In this document: one piece after another, positions 1 through 7,418 of the stretch
Position numbering within the stretch: position 1 is the first letter of the stretch
How the letters are laid out: every line of letters starts with the position of its first letter
Source of the DNA: Nocardia gamkensis NBRC 108242
GTDB lineage: Bacteria; Actinomycetota; Actinomycetes; Mycobacteriales; Mycobacteriaceae
Direction: 5' to 3'
DNA: 61,393 nucleotides
Assembly (NCBI RefSeq): GCF_001612985.1
Contig: NZ_BDBM01000045.1
Coordinates: 1 to 61,393 of the forward strand
The notes under the pieces: generated by a model
Told to the model about the DNA's origin: nothing
Seen by the model: only the letters and a program-made list of their open reading frames with translations
The model's database searches: none
Program-made: the position numbers and the translations under genes

Positions 1-18
1 ATCCGGGAATTACTTTTC

Positions 19-891
19 TTACCGGTCGGCGGTAAGCGCGGTCGTCAATGCGGCTGCCGTGCTCCGCGTCGCGTCCATGAATTCCTCGCGTTCCGCTCGG
101 GTCGTCGCGGCGCGCAGCGGTCCCAGCTGCACTTCGTATGCGGCGGCGCCGCTCGCATCGAAAACCGGCGCCGCGAGATAACTCAGCGGCAAGACTTCCT
201 CCGAATCCAGTTCGGCTCTGGTGAAGGGCCGCGAGGTGAGCGCGGCGAGCTGGCGAAGCGCGCGAGTGCGCAGATGAGGTTGCAGCAGTTCGGATCCCAC
301 CGCGCCGAGCAGATCCACGAGCAGATCGACCATCCCCGCGTCGTCGGCGCGGGGCCGGAAGACGGCCACCCCACGCTCGCGGACCAGCGCCAGCAGCGCA
401 CCGGCCATCCGTTGATCCGTTTCTGCGGCCGTGCGCAGCCAAATGTTCTGCTCGTTCGCCGGCCGCCACGGCATCACGCTGGCGCCGGCCGGGAACTGCA
501 GCGGAATGCGATGTCCCACCGGGATTCCGGGAACGACGCGGTCGACGCCGTGCCGCACGTCGAGCACCGTCAGCCGGTCGGGTTCGATGCGGCTGAACGT
601 GGCGCCGTACCCGGTCCGGGCGGCGAGACCGGCGAGCAGGCCGCCGACGCCGTGCGGGAGGGCGGCGCCGTGCAGACCGGCCAGCGCAGGCCCGATGCCG
701 TAGCCGCGGGCAGGGTCGCGAACCACCCAGCCGGCCGCGTCCAGTTCGCTGAGGATCGCGGTCGCGGTGGCACGGGCGATGCCGAGACGTTCGGCGATGC
801 CCGCGACGCTGATCGGCTCCCCGGAGGCCGCCAGCAACGACACGATTTCGACGACGCGACGCGTCGGTGGCGACGCCGATCGATCCGGCAT
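19..891 (-). CDS. IclR-type transcriptional regulator
   Basis: The protein has 290 residues. An N-terminal winged helix-turn-helix of IclR/MarR type spans about residues 12-70 and includes AERLGIARATATAILSELD. A divergent C-terminal part, which would be the effector-binding half in this family, fills about residues 85-285. The gene is divergent from an SDR gene 96 bases away, and a long inverted repeat lies between them, so it probably controls that SDR/reductase pair and itself. The C-terminal half lacks an obvious canonical IclR signature, so the effector is unknown. The ATG start directly precedes RRVVEIV, the beginning of the HTH domain. Confidence 0.8.
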   Translation of the reverse strand: MPDRSASPPTRRVVEIVSLLAASGEPISVAGIAERLGIARATATAILSELDAAGWVVRDPARGYGIGPALAGLHGAALPHGVGGLLAGLAARTGYGATFSRIEPDRLTVLDVRHGVDRVVPGIPVGHRIPLQFPAGASVMPWRPANEQNIWLRTAAETDQRMAGALLALVRERGVAVFRPRADDAGMVDLLVDLLGAVGSELLQPHLRTRALRQLAALTSRPFTRAELDSEEVLPLSYLAAPVFDASGAAAYEVQLGPLRAATTRAEREEFMDATRSTAAALTTALTADR

Positions 892-931
892 GTCCGCAAC
901 CCCTTGTCCCGCTCGGGTGAGCGACCTACGA

Positions 932-969
932 TGACGAATATTAGATTACATGCTGTCGAATATTCGTCA
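932..969. promoter_or_regulatory. Inverted repeat operator between IclR and SDR genes
   Basis: TGACGAATATT (932-942) and AATATTCGTCA (959-969) are perfect 11-base arms separated by 16 bases. The right arm sits in a self-palindrome, CGAATATTCG (957-966). The site is AT-rich in GC-rich surroundings, in the middle of a divergent promoter region and 19 bases from the SDR start. This is the expected layout for a local IclR-family operator; binding is inferred. Confidence 0.65.
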
Positions 970-987
970 CCAGCGTAGGGAGCGCGA

Positions 988-1779
988 ATGATTCTGGATC
1001 GGTTCCGAATCGACGATCGGGTCGCCATAGTCACCGGTGCGGGCCGCGGTCTCGGCGCGGCCATTGCGGTGGCGTTCGCGGAGGCGGGGGCGGATGTCGT
1101 CATCGCCGCACGGACCGAGAGCCAGCTCGAGGAGGTGGCCGCGCGCGTGGCCGCCGCGGGGCGACAGGCTCACGTGGTGCCCGCGGACCTGAGCGACGCC
1201 GATGCCACGGCGGCTCTCGCCGCGGCGGCGGTCGAACGCTTCGGACGACTGGACATCGTGGTCAACAATGTGGGCGGGGCGCTGCCGTGCCCGCTGCTGG
1301 ACACGACGCCGCAGGCGCTGACGGACGCGTTCGAGTTCAACGTCACCAACGCGCACGCCCTGGTCCGGGCCGCGGTACCGCGCATGCTCGAAACCGCCGG
1401 TGGCGGTTCGATCCTGAACATCACGTCGACCATGGGGCGGCTGCCGGGGCGTGCGTTCGCGGCGTACGGCACCGCCAAGGCCGCCCTCGCCCACTACACC
1501 AGGCTCGCCGCACTCGACCTGAACCCGCGTATCCGGGTGAACGCCATCGCGCCGGGGTCGATCCTGACCTCCGCACTGGAGATCGTCGCGGGAAACGACG
1601 CCATGCGCACCGAATTGGAATCGAAGACACCGTTGCACCGCATCGGCGAACCCGAGGACATCGCCGCGGCCGCGCTCTATCTGGTGTCGCCCGCGGGCAA
1701 GTACCTCACCGGCAAGATCCTCGAGCCCGACGGCGGCTTGATCATGCCGAACCTCGACCTCCCGATCCCGGATCTGTGA
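988..1779 (+). CDS. SDR family NAD(P)-dependent oxidoreductase
   Basis: This is a classical short-chain dehydrogenase of 263 residues. TGAGRGLG (16-23) is the cofactor-binding glycine motif, NNVGG follows strand 4, and the catalytic pair is Tyr160/Lys164 in AAYGTAKAAL, with a Ser in NITSTMG. PGSILT after strand 6 is also typical. It probably oxidises or reduces a hydroxyl/keto group; the substrate cannot be read. Its stop precedes the ATG of the next gene by one base, so the two are co-transcribed. It faces the IclR gene and is its likely target. Confidence 0.9.
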   Translation: MILDRFRIDDRVAIVTGAGRGLGAAIAVAFAEAGADVVIAARTESQLEEVAARVAAAGRQAHVVPADLSDADATAALAAAAVERFGRLDIVVNNVGGALPCPLLDTTPQALTDAFEFNVTNAHALVRAAVPRMLETAGGGSILNITSTMGRLPGRAFAAYGTAKAALAHYTRLAALDLNPRIRVNAIAPGSILTSALEIVAGNDAMRTELESKTPLHRIGEPEDIAAAALYLVSPAGKYLTGKILEPDGGLIMPNLDLPIPDL

Positions 1780-1780
1780 C

Positions 1781-2857
1781 ATGACATATCGCGTAGTGCA
1801 ATGGGGCACCGGCAATGTGGGCAGGCATGCTCTGGCCGGCGTGATCGCCCATCCCGAACTGGAACTGACCGGCGTGTGGGTGTCCGGTCCTGCCAAGAGC
1901 GGCGTCGATGCGGGGACGCTCGCCGGTCTCGAGCACCCCGTCGGGGTCACCGCCACGACCGACGCGGACGCGTTGCTCGCGTCGCGGCCGGACTGCGTCG
2001 TCTACTGCTCCATGACCGACAACCGGCTGTTCGAAGCCGTGCAGGACCTCCAGCGCATCCTCGCCGCCGGAATCAATGTCGTCGCCTGCGCCCCGGTGTT
2101 CTTCCAATACCCCTACGGAGTGCTGCCCGACGAGCTGCTGAAACCGGTGCAGGAGGCGGCCGCGCAGGGCAATTCGTCGCTGTGGGTGAACGGTATCGAC
2201 CCGGGTTTCGCCAACGACCTGCTGCCGCTCGCGCTCGCGGGGACCTGCCTGCGCGTCGACCAGGTGCGCTGCCTGGAGATCGTGGACTACGCCAGCTACG
2301 ACAACCGGGCGGTCATGTTCGACATCATGGGCTTCGGCAAGCCCGTCGACGAGATCCCCATGCTGTTGCAGCCCGGGGTGCTGTCGCTCGCCTGGGGCGG
2401 CACGGTCCGTCAGCTCGCCGCCGGGATCGGCGTCACCCTCGACGCCGTCACCCAGTCCTACGAGCGCATCCCGGCGCCGGAGTCGTTCGACATCGCGACC
2501 GGGCACATCGCCGAGGGAACCGCGGCGGCATTGCGTTTCGAAGTCCGGGGCATGGTCGGGGACGTGCCGGTCACGGTGCTCGAGCACGTGACCCGGCTGC
2601 GCCCCGACCTGTGCCCGGACTGGCCACAGCCGGCGCACCCCGAGGGCTCCTACCGGGTCGAGATCACGGGCGAGCCCGATTACGCGCTGGACCTGGTGAC
2701 CTCGAGCCGCAACGGGGATCACAACTACGCGACCGTCCTGGCGACTGGCTTGCGCATAGTCAACGCCGTTCCCGCCGTTGTCGCCGCCCCCGCCGGAATC
2801 CTCACCGCACTGGATCTACCGCTGATCACCGCTCCCGCGCACCGCCCTGGCCGGTGA
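1781..2857 (+). CDS. DapB-like NAD(P)-binding oxidoreductase
   Basis: The protein has 358 residues and begins with a Rossmann motif, GTGNVG (residues 9-14), followed by a short-dehydrogenase-like N-terminal domain. A second domain contains GIDPGFANDLLPLAL. This matches the dihydrodipicolinate-reductase-like / diaminopentanoate-dehydrogenase-like proteins that are numerous in mycobacteria and nocardiae, usually beside lipid or steroid oxidoreductases. It is not DapB itself, which is shorter. It is probably translationally coupled to the upstream SDR (1-base gap). Substrate unknown. Confidence 0.8.
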   Translation: MTYRVVQWGTGNVGRHALAGVIAHPELELTGVWVSGPAKSGVDAGTLAGLEHPVGVTATTDADALLASRPDCVVYCSMTDNRLFEAVQDLQRILAAGINVVACAPVFFQYPYGVLPDELLKPVQEAAAQGNSSLWVNGIDPGFANDLLPLALAGTCLRVDQVRCLEIVDYASYDNRAVMFDIMGFGKPVDEIPMLLQPGVLSLAWGGTVRQLAAGIGVTLDAVTQSYERIPAPESFDIATGHIAEGTAAALRFEVRGMVGDVPVTVLEHVTRLRPDLCPDWPQPAHPEGSYRVEITGEPDYALDLVTSSRNGDHNYATVLATGLRIVNAVPAVVAAPAGILTALDLPLITAPAHRPGR

Positions 2858-3335
2858 CCGACGTCGCGGCCCCGAGGCGCGCGCGTGTCCGGCCTGCCCT
2901 GATCACCGACCGGTGACGAGGTCCCCGCGCTGAGCAATCGGCAGCGGCCCTTCGAGTTTCGGCTCCGGCCCGGCTCATTGTCCGGCCGTGCGGCCACGCG
3001 GCTGCGGCCCAGGATCCGGTCCTGGTCGCAGACCGGTGACGTGCGGGGCTATTTCTCGTGGGGCGCGGCGCGCGGTGCGGACAGCGCCTGCTCGAGGTAT
3101 TCGGCGGGCTCGACGCTCCGGCCGTGGTCGAAGACCGGCGGGGCGGTAGCACGGCTACGCGGCATATCGCACTGAATTACGCCCGCTTGATCTCCGACCC
3201 GGCGGTGCGGTGCACTGCCGCCGCACTCCGGCCCCAGTCTCGGACCAGTGGCTCGGTCGCGTCCCGCTACGGCTTGCCGCGCTGGAGGCTCGCCTCGATC
3301 TCTGACCGGCCGGGCGGTACACGGCTGCCGCGGGG
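2858..3335. other. Intergenic stretch, no gene recognised
   Basis: This 478-base stretch lies between two genes that converge on it. All frames are short and have arginine/proline-rich compositions typical of non-coding GC-rich DNA. GACCGGTGAC-like words recur, and GATCTC-YGACC segments near 3187 and 3296 are loosely alike, but no clean repeat, hairpin terminator or conserved protein was seen. Confidence 0.5.
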
Positions 3336-4388
3336 CTATCGGGCGCGCAGTGCGGACAGTGCCCGCTCGACGTCATCGGCGCTGTTGTAGAGGTGGAAGG
3401 CGAACCGCAACCCGCCGCCACGCGCGGAGGCGATCACTTCGGCCTCGGCGAGCCGGGCCGCCAGGTCCGCAGCGCCGGGCACGGAGACGATCGGCGAGCG
3501 CGCGTCGACGGGCTCCAAGCCCAGGTCGCGCAGGCCGTCGCGGAAGCGGTCGGCGAGTTCGAGGTCGTGCGCGCCGATCTTCTCGACGGTGAGTTCCTCG
3601 ATCAGCGACAGTCCGGCCAGCGCCGCCACGACGCCGAGCCAGTCCGGTGTCGTGTCGAACCGCCGTGCCGTCGCGGGCAGTGCGACCGGGCGGTAGAGCT
3701 CGGCCCAGCGGTCCTCGGCGGCGTACCAGCTCGAGCCCACCGGACGCAGCTGCGGGACGAGGTCGGGCGGGGTGGCGAGGAATGCGACGCTGCGTGCGCC
3801 GATCAACCATTTGAAGGTGGCGCACACCCAGTAGTCCGCGTCGGTGAAGCGCAGTGGCAGCCATCCCGCGGCCTGGGTGGCGTCCACCAGCAGGCGAGCG
3901 CCGTTGGTCCGGGTCACCGCGCGCAGTTCGGCCAGATCGGTGACGCGGCCGTCCGCGGACTGGACCACACTCATGGCCACCAGCGCGGTCTCCGGCCGCA
4001 CCTGCGCGGCCAGCTCCCGCAAGGGCACGAAGCGCACGACGAGGTCGTCCTGGTACACGAAAGGCATGGACACGGAGGAGAATTCGCCTTCCGGCAGCAG
4101 GACCTCCGCGCCGGGTGGCAGTGCGGTGGCCACGGGGGCGATGAGTCCCGCGACACCACTGCCGAGCGCGATGTCGTCGGCGGTCGCGCCGTCGAGCAGC
4201 CGGGCGAACCCGGCGCGCAGGCCGGGTGCCAGTCGATCCACCTCGGTTGTCGGCGCACCGCGGCCGGACGCCCAGCTCGCACTCGCGTCGCGCACCGCGG
4301 CCAGTGCCCTGGCGGACGGCAGACCGAAGGACGCGGTGTTCAGGTAGGTGGTTTCGGGAGTGAACTCGTCAGGCGCAAGGGAGGGCAT
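3336..4388 (-). CDS. Class V aminotransferase-fold PLP enzyme
   Basis: The protein has 350 residues. YLNTASFGLPS near the N-terminus, a conserved LLVDATQAAGWLPL segment with the cofactor-binding Asp, and CATFKWLIGARS with Lys193 as probable Schiff-base lysine identify the cysteine-desulfurase/kynureninase/EgtE fold. EgtE (hercynylcysteine sulfoxide lyase) is a possible role, but no other egt gene is nearby. I start at the ATG before PSLAPDEF because the upstream in-frame extension is proline- and alanine-rich, unlike any family member, and would overlap the next gene. It lies 79 bases downstream of the SnoaL gene on the same strand. Confidence 0.8.
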   Translation of the reverse strand: MPSLAPDEFTPETTYLNTASFGLPSARALAAVRDASASWASGRGAPTTEVDRLAPGLRAGFARLLDGATADDIALGSGVAGLIAPVATALPPGAEVLLPEGEFSSVSMPFVYQDDLVVRFVPLRELAAQVRPETALVAMSVVQSADGRVTDLAELRAVTRTNGARLLVDATQAAGWLPLRFTDADYWVCATFKWLIGARSVAFLATPPDLVPQLRPVGSSWYAAEDRWAELYRPVALPATARRFDTTPDWLGVVAALAGLSLIEELTVEKIGAHDLELADRFRDGLRDLGLEPVDARSPIVSVPGAADLAARLAEAEVIASARGGGLRFAFHLYNSADDVERALSALRAR

Positions 4389-4467
4389 GCTCGCAGCATC
4401 CGCCGGACCGCGCCGGGCCGTCCAGCGCCACCGGGCCGATAGTGGACCGATTTCGGCGCCCCGGAGG

Positions 4468-4944
4468 TCACTTCTCCGGTGCCCACATGTTGGACAGCAG
4501 TTGGAAGCTGGGCGTGTCGGCCAGCGACTGCATGGATTCGTAGATGCGGCGGTAGCCGGTGGAGGCGATGCGCCATTTGCCGTCGGCGTCGCGGCGGTAG
4601 GTGTCGGTGTAATAACCGGCACCGCGGATCAGGACCCCGTACTCGGTGGCGATGACGGTGTCCTCGAAGGCCCAGGATCCTGTGGCAGTCGCGCCGTCGA
4701 CGCTGATCTCCGGGTGGTTGGCGATGTGCACGGAGACGATCGAGGGGCCGAGGTTCTCCCGCATGAACGCCGTGATGGCGTCGCGGCCGTCCAGGTGCAG
4801 CGGCTCGCCCATGGCGTGCGTACCGTAGCGGCCTTCCGCGTCGACGGCGAGGGTGTCGGCGAAATCGTCCCAGTCTTTGAGGTCGAGGCTCCGGAAGTAG
4901 CGGTACTTCAGCTGGCGGACGGCTTCGATGGCGTCGAGATCCAT
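4468..4944 (-). CDS. SnoaL-like / NTF2-fold protein
   Basis: The protein has 158 residues with the SnoaL_4-type pattern: an N-terminal helix AIEAVRQLKYRYFRSLDLKDW, then FADTLAVDAEGRYG and a C-terminal sheet containing WRIASTGYRRIYE. Family members are small cone-shaped hydratases, isomerases or dehydrases, often in steroid and polyketide metabolism. A near-perfect KstR box sits 34 bases upstream of the ATG, suggesting a link to sterol catabolism. Catalytic function cannot be assigned from sequence alone. Confidence 0.8.
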   Translation of the reverse strand: MDLDAIEAVRQLKYRYFRSLDLKDWDDFADTLAVDAEGRYGTHAMGEPLHLDGRDAITAFMRENLGPSIVSVHIANHPEISVDGATATGSWAFEDTVIATEYGVLIRGAGYYTDTYRRDADGKWRIASTGYRRIYESMQSLADTPSFQLLSNMWAPEK

Positions 4945-4977
4945 CTGTCGAGCCTGGCACGCGCGGTCGCCACAGAC

Positions 4978-4991
4978 AAGAACGTGTTCTA
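4978..4991. promoter_or_regulatory. KstR-type box upstream of the SnoaL-like gene
   Basis: AAGAACGTGTTCTA matches the published KstR consensus TnnAACnnGTTnnA at every fixed position except the first (A for T). It lies 34 bases before the SnoaL start, where a promoter is expected. KstR is the TetR-family repressor of upper cholesterol catabolism in mycobacteria and relatives; no kstR gene is in this window. Confidence 0.6.
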
Positions 4992-5122
4992 TTTTGCTGG
5001 CGATCGGCGTCGAACAGCGGATGATCGCGTCCTCCGGAAGGCGAGTTCGGACGCAGGTGCGCGGCCGACGGTCACGGGCGGGGTGTCGAACCAGTTCGAC
5101 CGGGTACCCGTAGGACAGGAGT

Positions 5123-5140
5123 TGTCGTAGGGCTACGACA
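5123..5140. promoter_or_regulatory. Inverted repeat upstream of the three-helix protein gene
   Basis: TGTCGTAG and CTACGACA are perfect 8-base arms with a 2-base spacer, 43 bases before the start at 5184. The length and symmetry suit a dimeric repressor site. A transcribed hairpin is the alternative. Confidence 0.45.
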
Positions 5141-5183
5141 GCGCCTCAGGTACCGATCTCGTCACGACCAGGGGAATCTTGCG

Positions 5184-5444
5184 ATGACCGACCGCCCTGC
5201 CACTCCCGGCACGAACCAGCAGACCCCGCTCGACCAGGAACTCGCCTTGAAAGCGGCCGCGCAGCGCTTGGAGGACGAATTCGACGGCGTCGCCAGCGAA
5301 GCCGCGATCGAGGATCATCTGCACTCGTCCTACGATCATGTCGCCGACCACGCCACCGTCGTGAACTACCTGCCGCTGCTGGCCGAGCGGTACACCCGCG
5401 AGTGGCTGTTCACCCTCGCGGATTCCGCGCACGGGTCGCCCTAG
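5184..5444 (+). CDS. Small three-helix-bundle dimerization domain protein
   Basis: An 86-residue, acidic, helix-rich protein. The core runs LDQELALKAAAQRLEDEF, then a DHLHSSYDHVADHATVVNYLPLLAERYTREWL segment ending in the RYTRE.L motif of the small three-helix (DUF3562-type) proteins common in mycobacteria and nocardiae. There it is often near oxidoreductases or regulators and presumably mediates dimerisation. It is followed by an IclR gene 40 bases downstream on the same strand. No catalytic motif. Confidence 0.75.
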   Translation: MTDRPATPGTNQQTPLDQELALKAAAQRLEDEFDGVASEAAIEDHLHSSYDHVADHATVVNYLPLLAERYTREWLFTLADSAHGSP

Positions 5445-5484
5445 TGGCCTCTAAGCTCTACGCGAGTACGCGTGGAGGTTGGCA

Positions 5485-6324
5485 ATGACGGTCGAGGTGA
5501 TGACCGATCCCGAGCCGGGGGAGTTATGGACCGGATCTGGACAGGCAGCACGGCCGGGTCGGCCCCCGGTATCGATGATCGAGCGGATGACGCTGATACT
5601 GGAGGCTTTCGACGGCGTCACGCCGACGCTCACCCTCGTCGAACTGGCCGAGCGCACCGGGTTGCCGCGTTCCACCGTGCACCGCATTCTCGACCAGTTG
5701 ATCCGGCTGCGCTGGCTGGCGCACGCGCCCGGCGGCTACCGGCTCGGTCTGCGCACGCTGGAGCTGGGCGGACTTGCCGCCGAGCACAACGAGATCCGTG
5801 ACGCGGTGAGTCCGCTGCTGCACGATCTGTGTCAGCAGACCGGAATGGTCGGGCACCTCGGTGTGCTGGACGGGCGCGACGTGTTGTATCTGGACAAGGT
5901 CGGCGGCCGGTTCGCCGCGAGCGTGCCCACCCGGCTCGGCGGCCGGATGCCCGCGCACAGTACGGCTTTGGGCAAGGCGCTGCTGGCCACGTTGGACCCG
6001 AGCATCGTGGAAGCATCCTTCCGGGACCACCTGCCGCAACTGACCTCACGCACTCTCACAAACCGGACCGAACTGCATCGGGAACTCGGGCGCATCCGCA
6101 ATCGCCAGGGAGTCGCCGTCGACAACGAGGAGTGCGTACCCGGTCTCGCCTGCGTGGCCGTGCCGATTCGCGGGCGCGGCGCCGCGGTGGCCGCGGTGTC
6201 GCTGTCGGGCCGCACCGGTTCCGAGACAGTGATGCCGGACACCGCTCGGCTGGCCCGCGCGCTGGCCGAAGTGGCCCAGGAGGCGGGACGAAACCTCTTC
6301 CCCCGGCACGCGCGCAGGCGCTGA
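5485..6324 (+). CDS. IclR family transcriptional regulator
   Basis: The protein has 279 residues and full IclR architecture. The winged HTH spans about residues 28-90 (TLVELAERTGLPRSTVHRILDQL). The effector domain follows with typical features: VGHLGVLDGRDVLYLDKV, PAHSTALGKALLA, and GVAVDNEECVPGLACVAVPI near the C-terminus. The ATG at 5485 is chosen because GGAGG sits six bases upstream; a TTG two codons earlier would overlap that ribosome-binding site. The target operon is not obvious; the neighbours are a small helical protein and an expansin. Confidence 0.92.
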   Translation: MTVEVMTDPEPGELWTGSGQAARPGRPPVSMIERMTLILEAFDGVTPTLTLVELAERTGLPRSTVHRILDQLIRLRWLAHAPGGYRLGLRTLELGGLAAEHNEIRDAVSPLLHDLCQQTGMVGHLGVLDGRDVLYLDKVGGRFAASVPTRLGGRMPAHSTALGKALLATLDPSIVEASFRDHLPQLTSRTLTNRTELHRELGRIRNRQGVAVDNEECVPGLACVAVPIRGRGAAVAAVSLSGRTGSETVMPDTARLARALAEVAQEAGRNLFPRHARRR

Positions 6325-6548
6325 CCGCACCGTGGGCGCGGTCGTCTCGCCCGAGCCGCGCCGGATCATTTCCGACCAGCCGGTGCCGTCGCCGGGTGGC
6401 GAGGCCGAAATTAGCGGCGTGCTTGCTGAATTGCGCGTCTTTCACAGTGAAGAATTTTCGTTCGCGCTGCGCCCGGGCGGTGGGGCTGCTTTCCTGGTGA
6501 GGTCAGGATGGACAGTCCGCGAGCAGGCGAGCCGGAGTCGGGGAAGCG

Positions 6549-7415
6549 ATGCACCGGGTACCGATCCAAGAGCGGCCATTCCGTTCCGAGTGGCTGTGGT
6601 TCGCCGCAGGCGTGCTGGCCACCGTCGCGGTGGGCGTCTGGCTGGTGCGGCCGTCGGCGCCCACCTGCGTCGCGGCGAGTCCTCTGCACGAGGCGTCCTC
6701 GCCGTCCCGATATCCGGTGACCGCCATGACATTCGCGCCGATCGGACCGGAGACATCCGCCGAAGCGCGCTACTTCGTGCTCGGCAAGCAGGTGTCGTGC
6801 TCCTTTCCCGAGCTGCCGCCGGACGGGTTCTATGCCGGGCTGTCCACCCCCGACTTCGGGCGCGCCGACCTGTGTGGGGCGTATCTGGACATCGCGGGTC
6901 CGCGCGGGTCGGTCCGGGCACTGGTGGTCGACCACTGCCCGGCATGCGGTCCGGGGCAGCTCGATCTGAGCGCTGCGGCGTTCGAACGGATCGCCGATGC
7001 CGACGAAGGGGTGGCGCGGGTCGGCTATCGCCTGGTCCGCGACCCGCAACCGGCGGAGGAGCTGACCTACGAGGTGAAGCAGGATTCCTCCGCGTCCTGG
7101 TTCGGCCTCCTGTTCGGCGGCACCGGAAATCCATTGCGTGAGGTTGCTGTTCGACCCGCCGCGGGCGGTCCGTGGCGACCGCTCACCCGGCGGGCGGACA
7201 ACTATTGGACCCTCTCCGGCGCCGGGCCGGGCCCGTTCACCGCGCGCGTGACCGATGTCTACGGCAACGAGGCCGAGATCACCGATGTCACGGTGGAGCC
7301 GGGGCGGTACGCGGCACGGACTCGGCTCTACTCAGGCGCTCCGTCGTTCACCTCCGCGCCGGTCCTCGCCACCTCGGCCGGGACCGGCGCGGTCGCCTCC
7401 CGGTGCGAGCGGTAG
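6549..7415 (+). CDS. Bacterial expansin (EXLX1-like)
   Basis: The protein has 288 residues. A membrane segment or uncleaved signal occupies about residues 14-34 (SEWLWFAAGVLATVAVGVWLV). A six-stranded double-psi barrel domain follows (about 60-160), with the expansin signatures DLCGAYLDI, VVDHCPACGPGQLDLS and AAFERIAD. A C-terminal CBM63-like domain (about 165-260) contains YEVKQDSSASWFGLL and NYWTLSGAGPGPFTARVTD. Expansins loosen cellulose networks without hydrolysis, and Asp in the DHC motif is the key barrel residue. It stops three bases before the convergent FAD enzyme gene. It stands alone, with no cellulase beside it. Confidence 0.88.
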   Translation: MHRVPIQERPFRSEWLWFAAGVLATVAVGVWLVRPSAPTCVAASPLHEASSPSRYPVTAMTFAPIGPETSAEARYFVLGKQVSCSFPELPPDGFYAGLSTPDFGRADLCGAYLDIAGPRGSVRALVVDHCPACGPGQLDLSAAAFERIADADEGVARVGYRLVRDPQPAEELTYEVKQDSSASWFGLLFGGTGNPLREVAVRPAAGGPWRPLTRRADNYWTLSGAGPGPFTARVTDVYGNEAEITDVTVEPGRYAARTRLYSGAPSFTSAPVLATSAGTGAVASRCER

Positions 7416-7418
7416 CGG

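Noticed and set aside
3130..3340. Apparent degenerate tandem repeats (GATCTC-YGACC, CGGGGCGGTA words)
   Set aside because: The copies align poorly and need several gaps; similar words are expected in this GC-rich DNA.
3336..4622. Longer version of the PLP enzyme starting at 4622
   Set aside because: The added 78 residues are low-complexity and would overlap most of the SnoaL gene's end; the ATG at 4388 fits the family start.
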